Origin: Perilla frutescens
Taxonomy: Eukaryota; Streptophyta; Magnoliopsida; Lamiales; Lamiaceae
Length of the DNA stretch: 64,000 nt
Assembly: GCA_026008535.1 (NCBI GenBank)
Contig: BRKX01000007.1
Span: forward strand, 11,493,001-11,557,000
Direction of reading: 5' to 3'
The notes beneath the pieces were generated by a model. The model worked only from the letters and a program-made list of their open reading frames with translations, ran no database searches and was not told the origin of the DNA. Below, one piece after another: positions 21,850 through 33,827 of this stretch (its first letter is position 1; each line of letters starts with the position of its first letter). A program made the translations under genes and the position numbers.

Positions 21850-22255
21850 GTTAGAGTCTCCTCACTATATTTTCTTATAGCTGCTGGCACAGCGGGCGGT
21901 GGGGGGCTCCGAACTTCAAACGCGCGTAACTTTCGAACCGAATGGAGTTACGGGGCGCACAGCATGTCCACGCGAAGGTCTCTCAGAGCCGGACGACGTG
22001 GACAACAGGGCTGGCCCGTTGTGTGCACTATCCGAGGTCAAAAAAGGCCGCAGAGCCCCGGTTTCGTGGCCCGCCGTGTTTCGACGATCCCGATTTCAAA
22101 AATTGCGGGTCCCACACTCGGAATCACGGCACGCTGATGACAAAAGCCCCGTGTCGCGATTATATTTGCACACAATGCGTAAGACAAACAAAACAATCAA
22201 ACTAGTTGTAAAAAAAAAGAACAAGTTAACCGAAAAGACGAGTCTGAACTACAAA

Positions 22256-22375
22256 AGGGGTGCAACACGAGGACTTCCCAGGGGGTCACCCATCCTAGTA
22301 CTACTCTCGACCAAGCACGCTTAACTTCGGAGTTCTGATGGGATCCGGTGCGTTAGTGCTGGTATGATCGCACCC
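22256..22375 (-). rRNA. 5S rRNA: 5S rRNA, copy 43 (G66T)
   Basis: C24, G66T (22310). Upstream spacer T/C/G. Confidence 0.95.
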
Positions 22376-22781
22376 GTTAGAGTCTCCTCACTATATTTTC
22401 TTATAGCTGCTGGCACAGCGGGCGGTGTGGGGCTCCGAACTTCAAACGCGCGTAACTTTCGAACCGAATGGAGTTACGGGGCGCACAGCATGTCCACGCG
22501 AAGGTCTCTCAGAGCCGGACGACGTGGACAACCGGGCTGGCCCGTTGTGTGCACTATCCGAGGTCAAAAAAGGCCGCAGAGCCCCGGTTTCGTGGCCCGC
22601 CGTGTTTCGACGATCCCGATTTCAAAAATTGCGGGTCCCACACTCGGAATCACGGCACGCTGATGACAAAAGCCCCGTGTCGCGATTATATTTGCACACA
22701 ATGCGTAAGACAAACAAAACAATCAAACTAGTTGTAAAAAAAAAGAACAAGTTAACCGAAAAGACGAGTCTGAACTACAAA

Positions 22782-22901
22782 AGGGGTGCAACACGAGGAC
22801 TTCCCAGGGGGTCACCCATCCTAGTACTACTCTCGCCCAAGCACGCTTAACTTCGGAGTTCTGATGGGATCCGGTGCATTAGTGCTGGTATGATCGCACC
22901 C
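22782..22901 (-). rRNA. 5S rRNA: 5S rRNA, copy 44
   Basis: T24, otherwise consensus. Upstream spacer G/C/A with A to T at 22988 and C to T at 23058, next to site b. Confidence 0.98.
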
Positions 22902-23307
22902 GTTAGAGTCTCCTCACTATATTTTCTTATAGCTGCTGGCACAGCGGGCGGTGGGGGGCTCCGAACTTCAAACGCGCGTAACTTTCGTACCGAATGGAGT
23001 TACGGGGCGCACAGCATGTCCACGCGAAGGTCTCTCAGAGCCGGACGACGTGGACAATCGGGCTGGCCCGTTGTGTGCACTATCCGAGGTCAAAAAAGGC
23101 CGCAGAGCCCCGGTTTCGTGGCCCGCCGTGTTTCGACGATCCCGATTTCAAAAATTGCGGGTCCCACACTCAGAATCACGGCACGCTGATGACAAAAGCC
23201 CCGTGTCGCGATTATATTTGCACACAATGCGTAAGACAAACAAAACAATCAAACTAGTTGTAAAAAAAAAGAACAAGTTAACCGAAAAGACGAGTCTGAA
23301 CTACAAA

Positions 23308-23427
23308 AGGGGTGCAACACGAGGACTTCCCAGGGGGTCACCCATCCTAGTACTACTCTCGCCCAAGCACGCTTAACTTCGGAGTTCTGATGGGATCCGG
23401 TGCGTTAGTGCTGGTATGATCGCACCC
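23308..23427 (-). rRNA. 5S rRNA: 5S rRNA, copy 45
   Basis: C24, otherwise consensus. Upstream spacer T/C/A. Confidence 0.98.
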
Positions 23428-23833
23428 GTTAGAGTCTCCTCACTATATTTTCTTATAGCTGCTGGCACAGCGGGCGGTGTGGGGCTCCGAACTTCAAACG
23501 CGCGTAACTTTCGAACCGAATGGAGTTACGGGGCGCACAGCATGTCCACGCGAAGGTCTCTCAGAGCCGGACGACGTGGACAACCGGGCTGGCCCGTTGT
23601 GTGCACTATCCGAGGTCAAAAAAGGCCGCAGAGCCCCGGTTTCGTGGCCCGCCGTGTTTCGACGATCCCGATTTCAAAAATTGCGGGTCCCACACTCAGA
23701 ATCACGGCACGCTGATGACAAAAGCCCCGTGTCGCGATTATATTTGCACACAATGCGTAAGACAAACAAAACAATCAAACTAGTTGTAAAAAAAAAGAAC
23801 AAGTTAACCGAAAAGACGAGTCTGAACTACAAA

Positions 23834-23953
23834 AGGGGTGCAACACGAGGACTTCCCAGGGGGTCACCCATCCTAGTACTACTCTCGCCCAAGCACGCTT
23901 AACTTCGGAGTTCTGATGGGATCCGGTGCGTTAGTGCTGGTATGATCGCACCC
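23834..23953 (-). rRNA. 5S rRNA: 5S rRNA, copy 46
   Basis: C24, otherwise consensus. Upstream spacer T/C/G. Confidence 0.98.
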
Positions 23954-24359
23954 GTTAGAGTCTCCTCACTATATTTTCTTATAGCTGCTGGCACAGCGGG
24001 CGGTGTGGGGCTCCGAACTTCAAACGCGCGTAACTTTCGAACCGAATGGAGTTACGGGGCGCACAGCATGTCCACGCGAAGGTCTCTCAGAGCCGGACGA
24101 CGTGGACAACCGGGCTGGCCCGTTGTGTGCACTATCCGAGGTCAAAAAAGGCCGCAGAGCCCCGGTTTCGTGGCCCGCCGTGTTTCGACGATCCCGATTT
24201 CAAAAATTGCGGGTCCCACACTCGGAATCACGGCACGCTGATGACAAAAGCCCCGTGTCGCGATTATATTTGCACACAATGCGTAAGACAAACAAAACAA
24301 TCAAACTAGTTGTAAAAAAAAAGAACAAGTTAACCGAAAAGACGAGTCTGAACTACAAA

Positions 24360-24479
24360 AGGGGTGCAACACGAGGACTTCCCAGGGGGACACCCATCCT
24401 AGTACTACTCTCGCCCAAGCACGCTTAACTTCGGAGTTCTGATGGGATCCGGTGCATTAGTGCTGGTATGATCGCACCC
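24360..24479 (-). rRNA. 5S rRNA: 5S rRNA, copy 47 (A90T)
   Basis: T24, private A90T (24390) in box C. Upstream spacer G/C/A with A to T at 24566. Confidence 0.95.
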
Positions 24480-24885
24480 GTTAGAGTCTCCTCACTATAT
24501 TTTCTTATAGCTGCTGGCACAGCGGGCGGTGGGGGGCTCCGAACTTCAAACGCGCGTAACTTTCGTACCGAATGGAGTTACGGGGCGCACAGCATGTCCA
24601 CGCGAAGGTCTCTCAGAGCCGGACGACGTGGACAACCGGGCTGGCCCGTTGTGTGCACTATCCGAGGTCAAAAAAGGCCGCAGAGCCCCGGTTTCGTGGC
24701 CCGCCGTGTTTCGACGATCCCGATTTCAAAAATTGCGGGTCCCACACTCAGAATCACGGCACGCTGATGACAAAAGCCCCGTGTCGCGATTATATTTGCA
24801 CACAATGCGTAAGACAAACAAAACAATCAAACTAGTTGTAAAAAAAAAGAACAAGTTAACCGAAAAGACGAGTCTGAACTACAAA

Positions 24886-25005
24886 AGGGGTGCAACACGA
24901 GGACTTCCCAGGGGGTCACCCATCCTAGTACTACTCTCGCCCAAGCACGCTTAACTTCGGAGTTCTGATGGGATCCGGTGCATTAGTGCTGGTATGATCG
25001 CACCC
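24886..25005 (-). rRNA. 5S rRNA: 5S rRNA, copy 48
   Basis: T24, otherwise consensus. Upstream spacer G/C/A with A to T at 25092. First unit of the second 8-unit block. Confidence 0.98.
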
Positions 25006-25411
25006 GTTAGAGTCTCCTCACTATATTTTCTTATAGCTGCTGGCACAGCGGGCGGTGGGGGGCTCCGAACTTCAAACGCGCGTAACTTTCGTACCGAATG
25101 GAGTTACGGGGCGCACAGCATGTCCACGCGAAGGTCTCTCAGAGCCGGACGACGTGGACAACCGGGCTGGCCCGTTGTGTGCACTATCCGAGGTCAAAAA
25201 AGGCCGCAGAGCCCCGGTTTCGTGGCCCGCCGTGTTTCGACGATCCCGATTTCAAAAATTGCGGGTCCCACACTCAGAATCACGGCACGCTGATGACAAA
25301 AGCCCCGTGTCGCGATTATATTTGCACACAATGCGTAAGACAAACAAAACAATCAAACTAGTTGTAAAAAAAAAGAACAAGTTAACCGAAAAGACGAGTC
25401 TGAACTACAAA

Positions 25412-25531
25412 AGGGGTGCAACACGAGGACTTCCCAGGGGGTCACCCATCCTAGTACTACTCTCGACCAAGCACGCTTAACTTCGGAGTTCTGATGGGAT
25501 CCGGTGCGTTAGTGCTGGTATGATCGCACCC
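25412..25531 (-). rRNA. 5S rRNA: 5S rRNA, copy 49 (G66T)
   Basis: C24, G66T (25466). Upstream spacer T/C/A with C to G at 25793, as spacer 41. Confidence 0.95.
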
Positions 25532-25937
25532 GTTAGAGTCTCCTCACTATATTTTCTTATAGCTGCTGGCACAGCGGGCGGTGTGGGGCTCCGAACTTCA
25601 AACGCGCGTAACTTTCGAACCGAATGGAGTTACGGGGCGCACAGCATGTCCACGCGAAGGTCTCTCAGAGCCGGACGACGTGGACAACCGGGCTGGCCCG
25701 TTGTGTGCACTATCCGAGGTCAAAAAAGGCCGCAGAGCCCCGGTTTCGTGGCCCGCCGTGTTTCGACGATCCCGATTTCAAAAATTGCGGGTGCCACACT
25801 CAGAATCACGGCACGCTGATGACAAAAGCCCCGTGTCGCGATTATATTTGCACACAATGCGTAAGACAAACAAAACAATCAAACTAGTTGTAAAAAAAAA
25901 GAACAAGTTAACCGAAAAGACGAGTCTGAACTACAAA

Positions 25938-26057
25938 AGGGGTGCAACACGAGGACTTCCCAGGGGGTCACCCATCCTAGTACTACTCTCGCCCAAGCAC
26001 GCTTAACTTCGGAGTTCTGATGGGATCCGGTGCGTTAGTGCTGGTATGATCGCACCC
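25938..26057 (-). rRNA. 5S rRNA: 5S rRNA, copy 50
   Basis: C24, otherwise consensus. Upstream spacer G/A/G. Confidence 0.98.
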
Positions 26058-26463
26058 GTTAGAGTCTCCTCACTATATTTTCTTATAGCTGCTGGCACAG
26101 CGGGCGGTGGGGGGCTCCGAACTTCAAACGCGCGTAACTTTCGAACCGAATGGAGTTACGGGGCGCACAGCATGTCCACGCGAAGGTCTCTCAGAGCCGG
26201 ACGACGTGGACAACAGGGCTGGCCCGTTGTGTGCACTATCCGAGGTCAAAAAAGGCCGCAGAGCCCCGGTTTCGTGGCCCGCCGTGTTTCGACGATCCCG
26301 ATTTCAAAAATTGCGGGTCCCACACTCGGAATCACGGCACGCTGATGACAAAAGCCCCGTGTCGCGATTATATTTGCACACAATGCGTAAGACAAACAAA
26401 ACAATCAAACTAGTTGTAAAAAAAAAGAACAAGTTAACCGAAAAGACGAGTCTGAACTACAAA

Positions 26464-26583
26464 AGGGGTGCAACACGAGGACTTCCCAGGGGGTCACCCA
26501 TCCTAGTACTACTCTCGACCAAGCACGCTTAACTTCGGAGTTCTGATGGGATCCGGTGCGTTAGTGCTGGTATGATCGCACCC
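26464..26583 (-). rRNA. 5S rRNA: 5S rRNA, copy 51 (G66T)
   Basis: C24, G66T (26518). Upstream spacer T/C/G. Confidence 0.95.
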
Positions 26584-26989
26584 GTTAGAGTCTCCTCACT
26601 ATATTTTCTTATAGCTGCTGGCACAGCGGGCGGTGTGGGGCTCCGAACTTCAAACGCGCGTAACTTTCGAACCGAATGGAGTTACGGGGCGCACAGCATG
26701 TCCACGCGAAGGTCTCTCAGAGCCGGACGACGTGGACAACCGGGCTGGCCCGTTGTGTGCACTATCCGAGGTCAAAAAAGGCCGCAGAGCCCCGGTTTCG
26801 TGGCCCGCCGTGTTTCGACGATCCCGATTTCAAAAATTGCGGGTCCCACACTCGGAATCACGGCACGCTGATGACAAAAGCCCCGTGTCGCGATTATATT
26901 TGCACACAATGCGTAAGACAAACAAAACAATCAAACTAGTTGTAAAAAAAAAGAACAAGTTAACCGAAAAGACGAGTCTGAACTACAAA

Positions 26990-27109
26990 AGGGGTGCAAC
27001 ACGAGGACTTCCCAGGGGGTCACCCATCCTAGTACTACTCTCGCCCAAGCACGCTTAACTTCGGAGTTCTGATGGGATCCGGTGCATTAGTGCTGGTATG
27101 ATCGCACCC
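26990..27109 (-). rRNA. 5S rRNA: 5S rRNA, copy 52
   Basis: T24, otherwise consensus. Upstream spacer G/C/A with A to T at 27196 and C to T at 27266, as spacer 44. Confidence 0.98.
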
Positions 27110-27515
27110 GTTAGAGTCTCCTCACTATATTTTCTTATAGCTGCTGGCACAGCGGGCGGTGGGGGGCTCCGAACTTCAAACGCGCGTAACTTTCGTACCG
27201 AATGGAGTTACGGGGCGCACAGCATGTCCACGCGAAGGTCTCTCAGAGCCGGACGACGTGGACAATCGGGCTGGCCCGTTGTGTGCACTATCCGAGGTCA
27301 AAAAAGGCCGCAGAGCCCCGGTTTCGTGGCCCGCCGTGTTTCGACGATCCCGATTTCAAAAATTGCGGGTCCCACACTCAGAATCACGGCACGCTGATGA
27401 CAAAAGCCCCGTGTCGCGATTATATTTGCACACAATGCGTAAGACAAACAAAACAATCAAACTAGTTGTAAAAAAAAAGAACAAGTTAACCGAAAAGACG
27501 AGTCTGAACTACAAA

Positions 27516-27635
27516 AGGGGTGCAACACGAGGACTTCCCAGGGGGTCACCCATCCTAGTACTACTCTCGCCCAAGCACGCTTAACTTCGGAGTTCTGATG
27601 GGATCCGGTGCGTTAGTGCTGGTATGATCGCACCC
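27516..27635 (-). rRNA. 5S rRNA: 5S rRNA, copy 53
   Basis: C24, otherwise consensus. Upstream spacer T/C/A. Confidence 0.98.
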
Positions 27636-28041
27636 GTTAGAGTCTCCTCACTATATTTTCTTATAGCTGCTGGCACAGCGGGCGGTGTGGGGCTCCGAAC
27701 TTCAAACGCGCGTAACTTTCGAACCGAATGGAGTTACGGGGCGCACAGCATGTCCACGCGAAGGTCTCTCAGAGCCGGACGACGTGGACAACCGGGCTGG
27801 CCCGTTGTGTGCACTATCCGAGGTCAAAAAAGGCCGCAGAGCCCCGGTTTCGTGGCCCGCCGTGTTTCGACGATCCCGATTTCAAAAATTGCGGGTCCCA
27901 CACTCAGAATCACGGCACGCTGATGACAAAAGCCCCGTGTCGCGATTATATTTGCACACAATGCGTAAGACAAACAAAACAATCAAACTAGTTGTAAAAA
28001 AAAAGAACAAGTTAACCGAAAAGACGAGTCTGAACTACAAA

Positions 28042-28161
28042 AGGGGTGCAACACGAGGACTTCCCAGGGGGTCACCCATCCTAGTACTACTCTCGCCCAA
28101 GCACGCTTAACTTCGGAGTTCTGATGGGATCCGGTGCGTTAGTGCTGGTATGATCGCACCC
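28042..28161 (-). rRNA. 5S rRNA: 5S rRNA, copy 54
   Basis: C24, otherwise consensus. Upstream spacer T/C/G with private C to T at 28268. Confidence 0.98.
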
Positions 28162-28567
28162 GTTAGAGTCTCCTCACTATATTTTCTTATAGCTGCTGGC
28201 ACAGCGGGCGGTGTGGGGCTCCGAACTTCAAACGCGCGTAACTTTCGAACCGAATGGAGTTACGGGGTGCACAGCATGTCCACGCGAAGGTCTCTCAGAG
28301 CCGGACGACGTGGACAACCGGGCTGGCCCGTTGTGTGCACTATCCGAGGTCAAAAAAGGCCGCAGAGCCCCGGTTTCGTGGCCCGCCGTGTTTCGACGAT
28401 CCCGATTTCAAAAATTGCGGGTCCCACACTCGGAATCACGGCACGCTGATGACAAAAGCCCCGTGTCGCGATTATATTTGCACACAATGCGTAAGACAAA
28501 CAAAACAATCAAACTAGTTGTAAAAAAAAAGAACAAGTTAACCGAAAAGACGAGTCTGAACTACAAA

Positions 28568-28687
28568 AGGGGTGCAACACGAGGACTTCCCAGGGGGTCA
28601 CCCATCCTAGTACTACTCTCGCCCAAGCACGCTTAACTTCGGAGTTCTGATGGGATCCGGTGCATTAGTGCTGGTATGATCGCACCC
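28568..28687 (-). rRNA. 5S rRNA: 5S rRNA, copy 55
   Basis: T24, otherwise consensus. Upstream spacer G/C/A with A to T at 28774. Confidence 0.98.
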
Positions 28688-29093
28688 GTTAGAGTCTCCT
28701 CACTATATTTTCTTATAGCTGCTGGCACAGCGGGCGGTGGGGGGCTCCGAACTTCAAACGCGCGTAACTTTCGTACCGAATGGAGTTACGGGGCGCACAG
28801 CATGTCCACGCGAAGGTCTCTCAGAGCCGGACGACGTGGACAACCGGGCTGGCCCGTTGTGTGCACTATCCGAGGTCAAAAAAGGCCGCAGAGCCCCGGT
28901 TTCGTGGCCCGCCGTGTTTCGACGATCCCGATTTCAAAAATTGCGGGTCCCACACTCAGAATCACGGCACGCTGATGACAAAAGCCCCGTGTCGCGATTA
29001 TATTTGCACACAATGCGTAAGACAAACAAAACAATCAAACTAGTTGTAAAAAAAAAGAACAAGTTAACCGAAAAGACGAGTCTGAACTACAAA

Positions 29094-29213
29094 AGGGGTG
29101 CAACACGAGGACTTCCCAGGGGGTCACCCATCCTAGTACTACTCTCGCCCAAGCACGCTTAACTTCGGAGTTTTGATGGGATCCGGTGCGTTAGTGCTGG
29201 TATGATCGCACCC
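29094..29213 (-). rRNA. 5S rRNA: 5S rRNA, copy 56 (G41A)
   Basis: C24, G41A (29173), shared with copies 59 and 65. Position 41 lies in the loop C region. Upstream spacer T/C/A. Confidence 0.96.
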
Positions 29214-29619
29214 GTTAGAGTCTCCTCACTATATTTTCTTATAGCTGCTGGCACAGCGGGCGGTGTGGGGCTCCGAACTTCAAACGCGCGTAACTTTCGA
29301 ACCGAATGGAGTTACGGGGCGCACAGCATGTCCACGCGAAGGTCTCTCAGAGCCGGACGACGTGGACAACCGGGCTGGCCCGTTGTGTGCACTATCCGAG
29401 GTCAAAAAAGGCCGCAGAGCCCCGGTTTCGTGGCCCGCCGTGTTTCGACGATCCCGATTTCAAAAATTGCGGGTCCCACACTCAGAATCACGGCACGCTG
29501 ATGACAAAAGCCCCGTGTCGCGATTATATTTGCACACAATGCGTAAGACAAACAAAACAATCAAACTAGTTGTAAAAAAAAAGAACAAGTTAACCGAAAA
29601 GACGAGTCTGAACTACAAA

Positions 29620-29739
29620 AGGGGTGCAACACGAGGACTTCCCAGGGGGTCACCCATCCTAGTACTACTCTCGCCCAAGCACGCTTAACTTCGGAGTTCT
29701 GATGGGATCCGGTGCGTTAGTGCTGGTATGATCGCACCC
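29620..29739 (-). rRNA. 5S rRNA: 5S rRNA, copy 57
   Basis: C24, otherwise consensus. Upstream spacer G/A/G with A to T at 29745 (-6), inside the upstream promoter region; shared with copy 60. Confidence 0.97.
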
Positions 29740-30145
29740 GTTAGTGTCTCCTCACTATATTTTCTTATAGCTGCTGGCACAGCGGGCGGTGGGGGGCTCC
29801 GAACTTCAAACGCGCGTAACTTTCGAACCGAATGGAGTTACGGGGCGCACAGCATGTCCACGCGAAGGTCTCTCAGAGCCGGACGACGTGGACAACAGGG
29901 CTGGCCCGTTGTGTGCACTATCCGAGGTCAAAAAAGGCCGCAGAGCCCCGGTTTCGTGGCCCGCCGTGTTTCGACGATCCCGATTTCAAAAATTGCGGGT
30001 CCCACACTCGGAATCACGGCACGCTGATGACAAAAGCCCCGTGTCGCGATTATATTTGCACACAATGCGTAAGACAAACAAAACAATCAAACTAGTTGTA
30101 AAAAAAAAGAACAAGTTAACCGAAAAGACGAGTCTGAACTACAAA

Positions 30146-30265
30146 AGGGGTGCAACACGAGGACTTCCCAGGGGGTCACCCATCCTAGTACTACTCTCGC
30201 CCAAGCACGCTTAACTTCGGAGTTCTGATGGGATCCGGTGCATTAGTGCTGGTATGATCGCACCC
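30146..30265 (-). rRNA. 5S rRNA: 5S rRNA, copy 58
   Basis: T24, otherwise consensus. Upstream spacer G/C/A with A to T at 30352. Confidence 0.98.
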
Positions 30266-30671
30266 GTTAGAGTCTCCTCACTATATTTTCTTATAGCTGC
30301 TGGCACAGCGGGCGGTGGGGGGCTCCGAACTTCAAACGCGCGTAACTTTCGTACCGAATGGAGTTACGGGGCGCACAGCATGTCCACGCGAAGGTCTCTC
30401 AGAGCCGGACGACGTGGACAACCGGGCTGGCCCGTTGTGTGCACTATCCGAGGTCAAAAAAGGCCGCAGAGCCCCGGTTTCGTGGCCCGCCGTGTTTCGA
30501 CGATCCCGATTTCAAAAATTGCGGGTCCCACACTCAGAATCACGGCACGCTGATGACAAAAGCCCCGTGTCGCGATTATATTTGCACACAATGCGTAAGA
30601 CAAACAAAACAATCAAACTAGTTGTAAAAAAAAAGAACAAGTTAACCGAAAAGACGAGTCTGAACTACAAA

Positions 30672-30791
30672 AGGGGTGCAACACGAGGACTTCCCAGGGG
30701 GTCACCCATCCTAGTACTACTCTCGCCCAAGCACGCTTAACTTCGGAGTTTTGATGGGATCCGGTGCGTTAGTGCTGGTATGATCGCACCC
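30672..30791 (-). rRNA. 5S rRNA: 5S rRNA, copy 59 (G41A)
   Basis: C24, G41A (30751). Upstream spacer T/C/A. Confidence 0.96.
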
Positions 30792-31197
30792 GTTAGAGTC
30801 TCCTCACTATATTTTCTTATAGCTGCTGGCACAGCGGGCGGTGTGGGGCTCCGAACTTCAAACGCGCGTAACTTTCGAACCGAATGGAGTTACGGGGCGC
30901 ACAGCATGTCCACGCGAAGGTCTCTCAGAGCCGGACGACGTGGACAACCGGGCTGGCCCGTTGTGTGCACTATCCGAGGTCAAAAAAGGCCGCAGAGCCC
31001 CGGTTTCGTGGCCCGCCGTGTTTCGACGATCCCGATTTCAAAAATTGCGGGTCCCACACTCAGAATCACGGCACGCTGATGACAAAAGCCCCGTGTCGCG
31101 ATTATATTTGCACACAATGCGTAAGACAAACAAAACAATCAAACTAGTTGTAAAAAAAAAGAACAAGTTAACCGAAAAGACGAGTCTGAACTACAAA

Positions 31198-31317
31198 AGG
31201 GGTGCAACACGAGGACTTCCCAGGGGGTCACCCATCCTAGTACTACTCTCGCCCAAGCACGCTTAACTTCAGAGTTCTGATGGGATCCGGTGCGTTAGTG
31301 CTGGTATGATCGCACCC
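31198..31317 (-). rRNA. 5S rRNA: 5S rRNA, copy 60 (C47T)
   Basis: C24, C47T (31271), the same change as copies 21 and 26 about 18-20 kb away but on a different spacer type, so possibly an independent mutation. Upstream spacer G/A/G with A to T at 31323 (-6). Confidence 0.96.
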
Positions 31318-31723
31318 GTTAGTGTCTCCTCACTATATTTTCTTATAGCTGCTGGCACAGCGGGCGGTGGGGGGCTCCGAACTTCAAACGCGCGTAACTT
31401 TCGAACCGAATGGAGTTACGGGGCGCACAGCATGTCCACGCGAAGGTCTCTCAGAGCCGGACGACGTGGACAACAGGGCTGGCCCGTTGTGTGCACTATC
31501 CGAGGTCAAAAAAGGCCGCAGAGCCCCGGTTTCGTGGCCCGCCGTGTTTCGACGATCCCGATTTCAAAAATTGCGGGTCCCACACTCGGAATCACGGCAC
31601 GCTGATGACAAAAGCCCCGTGTCGCGATTATATTTGCACACAATGCGTAAGACAAACAAAACAATCAAACTAGTTGTAAAAAAAAAGAACAAGTTAACCG
31701 AAAAGACGAGTCTGAACTACAAA

Positions 31724-31843
31724 AGGGGTGCAACACGAGGACTTCCCAGGGGGTCACCCATCCTAGTACTACTCTCGCCCAAGCACGCTTAACTTCGGAG
31801 TTCTGATGGGATCCGGTGCATTAGTGCTGGTATGATCGCACCC
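31724..31843 (-). rRNA. 5S rRNA: 5S rRNA, copy 61
   Basis: T24, otherwise consensus. Upstream spacer G/C/A with A to T at 31930 and C to T at 32000, as spacers 44 and 52. Confidence 0.98.
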
Positions 31844-32249
31844 GTTAGAGTCTCCTCACTATATTTTCTTATAGCTGCTGGCACAGCGGGCGGTGGGGGG
31901 CTCCGAACTTCAAACGCGCGTAACTTTCGTACCGAATGGAGTTACGGGGCGCACAGCATGTCCACGCGAAGGTCTCTCAGAGCCGGACGACGTGGACAAT
32001 CGGGCTGGCCCGTTGTGTGCACTATCCGAGGTCAAAAAAGGCCGCAGAGCCCCGGTTTCGTGGCCCGCCGTGTTTCGACGATCCCGATTTCAAAAATTGC
32101 GGGTCCCACACTCAGAATCACGGCACGCTGATGACAAAAGCCCCGTGTCGCGATTATATTTGCACACAATGCGTAAGACAAACAAAACAATCAAACTAGT
32201 TGTAAAAAAAAAGAACAAGTTAACCGAAAAGACGAGTCTGAACTACAAA

Positions 32250-32369
32250 AGGGGTGCAACACGAGGACTTCCCAGGGGGTCACCCATCCTAGTACTACTC
32301 TCGCCCAAGCACGCTTAACTTCGGAGTTCTGATGGGATCCGGTGCGTTAGTGCTGGTATGATCGCACCC
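32250..32369 (-). rRNA. 5S rRNA: 5S rRNA, copy 62
   Basis: C24, otherwise consensus. Upstream spacer T/C/A. Confidence 0.98.
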
Positions 32370-32775
32370 GTTAGAGTCTCCTCACTATATTTTCTTATAG
32401 CTGCTGGCACAGCGGGCGGTGTGGGGCTCCGAACTTCAAACGCGCGTAACTTTCGAACCGAATGGAGTTACGGGGCGCACAGCATGTCCACGCGAAGGTC
32501 TCTCAGAGCCGGACGACGTGGACAACCGGGCTGGCCCGTTGTGTGCACTATCCGAGGTCAAAAAAGGCCGCAGAGCCCCGGTTTCGTGGCCCGCCGTGTT
32601 TCGACGATCCCGATTTCAAAAATTGCGGGTCCCACACTCAGAATCACGGCACGCTGATGACAAAAGCCCCGTGTCGCGATTATATTTGCACACAATGCGT
32701 AAGACAAACAAAACAATCAAACTAGTTGTAAAAAAAAAGAACAAGTTAACCGAAAAGACGAGTCTGAACTACAAA

Positions 32776-32895
32776 AGGGGTGCAACACGAGGACTTCCCA
32801 GGGGGTCACCCATCCTAGTACTACTCTCGCCCAAGCACGCTTAACTTCGGAGTTCTGATGGGATCCGGTGCGTTAGTGCTGGTATGATAGCACCC
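32776..32895 (-). rRNA. 5S rRNA: 5S rRNA, copy 63 (G7T)
   Basis: C24, G7T (32889) next to helix I; also seen in copies 107 and 111. Upstream spacer T/C/G. Confidence 0.95.
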
Positions 32896-33301
32896 GTTAG
32901 AGTCTCCTCACTATATTTTCTTATAGCTGCTGGCACAGCGGGCGGTGTGGGGCTCCGAACTTCAAACGCGCGTAACTTTCGAACCGAATGGAGTTACGGG
33001 GCGCACAGCATGTCCACGCGAAGGTCTCTCAGAGCCGGACGACGTGGACAACCGGGCTGGCCCGTTGTGTGCACTATCCGAGGTCAAAAAAGGCCGCAGA
33101 GCCCCGGTTTCGTGGCCCGCCGTGTTTCGACGATCCCGATTTCAAAAATTGCGGGTCCCACACTCGGAATCACGGCACGCTGATGACAAAAGCCCCGTGT
33201 CGCGATTATATTTGCACACAATGCGTAAGACAAACAAAACAATCAAACTAGTTGTAAAAAAAAAGAACAAGTTAACCGAAAAGACGAGTCTGAACTACAA
33301 A

Positions 33302-33421
33302 AGGGGTGCAACACGAGGACTTCCCAGGGGGTCACCCATCCTAGTACTACTCTCGCCCAAGCACGCTTAACTTCGGAGTTCTGATGGGATCCGGTGCATT
33401 AGTGCTGGTATGATCGCACCC
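33302..33421 (-). rRNA. 5S rRNA: 5S rRNA, copy 64
   Basis: T24, otherwise consensus. Upstream spacer G/C/A with A to T at 33508, the last unit with this change. Confidence 0.98.
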
Positions 33422-33827
33422 GTTAGAGTCTCCTCACTATATTTTCTTATAGCTGCTGGCACAGCGGGCGGTGGGGGGCTCCGAACTTCAAACGCGCGTA
33501 ACTTTCGTACCGAATGGAGTTACGGGGCGCACAGCATGTCCACGCGAAGGTCTCTCAGAGCCGGACGACGTGGACAACCGGGCTGGCCCGTTGTGTGCAC
33601 TATCCGAGGTCAAAAAAGGCCGCAGAGCCCCGGTTTCGTGGCCCGCCGTGTTTCGACGATCCCGATTTCAAAAATTGCGGGTCCCACACTCAGAATCACG
33701 GCACGCTGATGACAAAAGCCCCGTGTCGCGATTATATTTGCACACAATGCGTAAGACAAACAAAACAATCAAACTAGTTGTAAAAAAAAAGAACAAGTTA
33801 ACCGAAAAGACGAGTCTGAACTACAAA

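Larger units (their letters stand above)
20678..29093. repeat. 8-unit higher-order repeat (4,208 bp), two adjacent copies
   Basis: Units 40-47 (20678-24885) and 48-55 (24886-29093) agree in position 24, in all spacer types, in G66T of the second and fourth genes, in spacer s273 of 41/49 and in s168 of 44/52. The only differences I found are 24390 (A90T in copy 47) and 28268 (spacer 54). Confidence 0.9.
28568..31723. repeat. 3-unit higher-order repeat (1,578 bp), two copies
   Basis: Units 55-57 and 58-60 share T24 with the -87 change, G41A in genes 56/59, and A to T at -6 of copies 57/60. C47T in copy 60 is extra. Confidence 0.85.
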
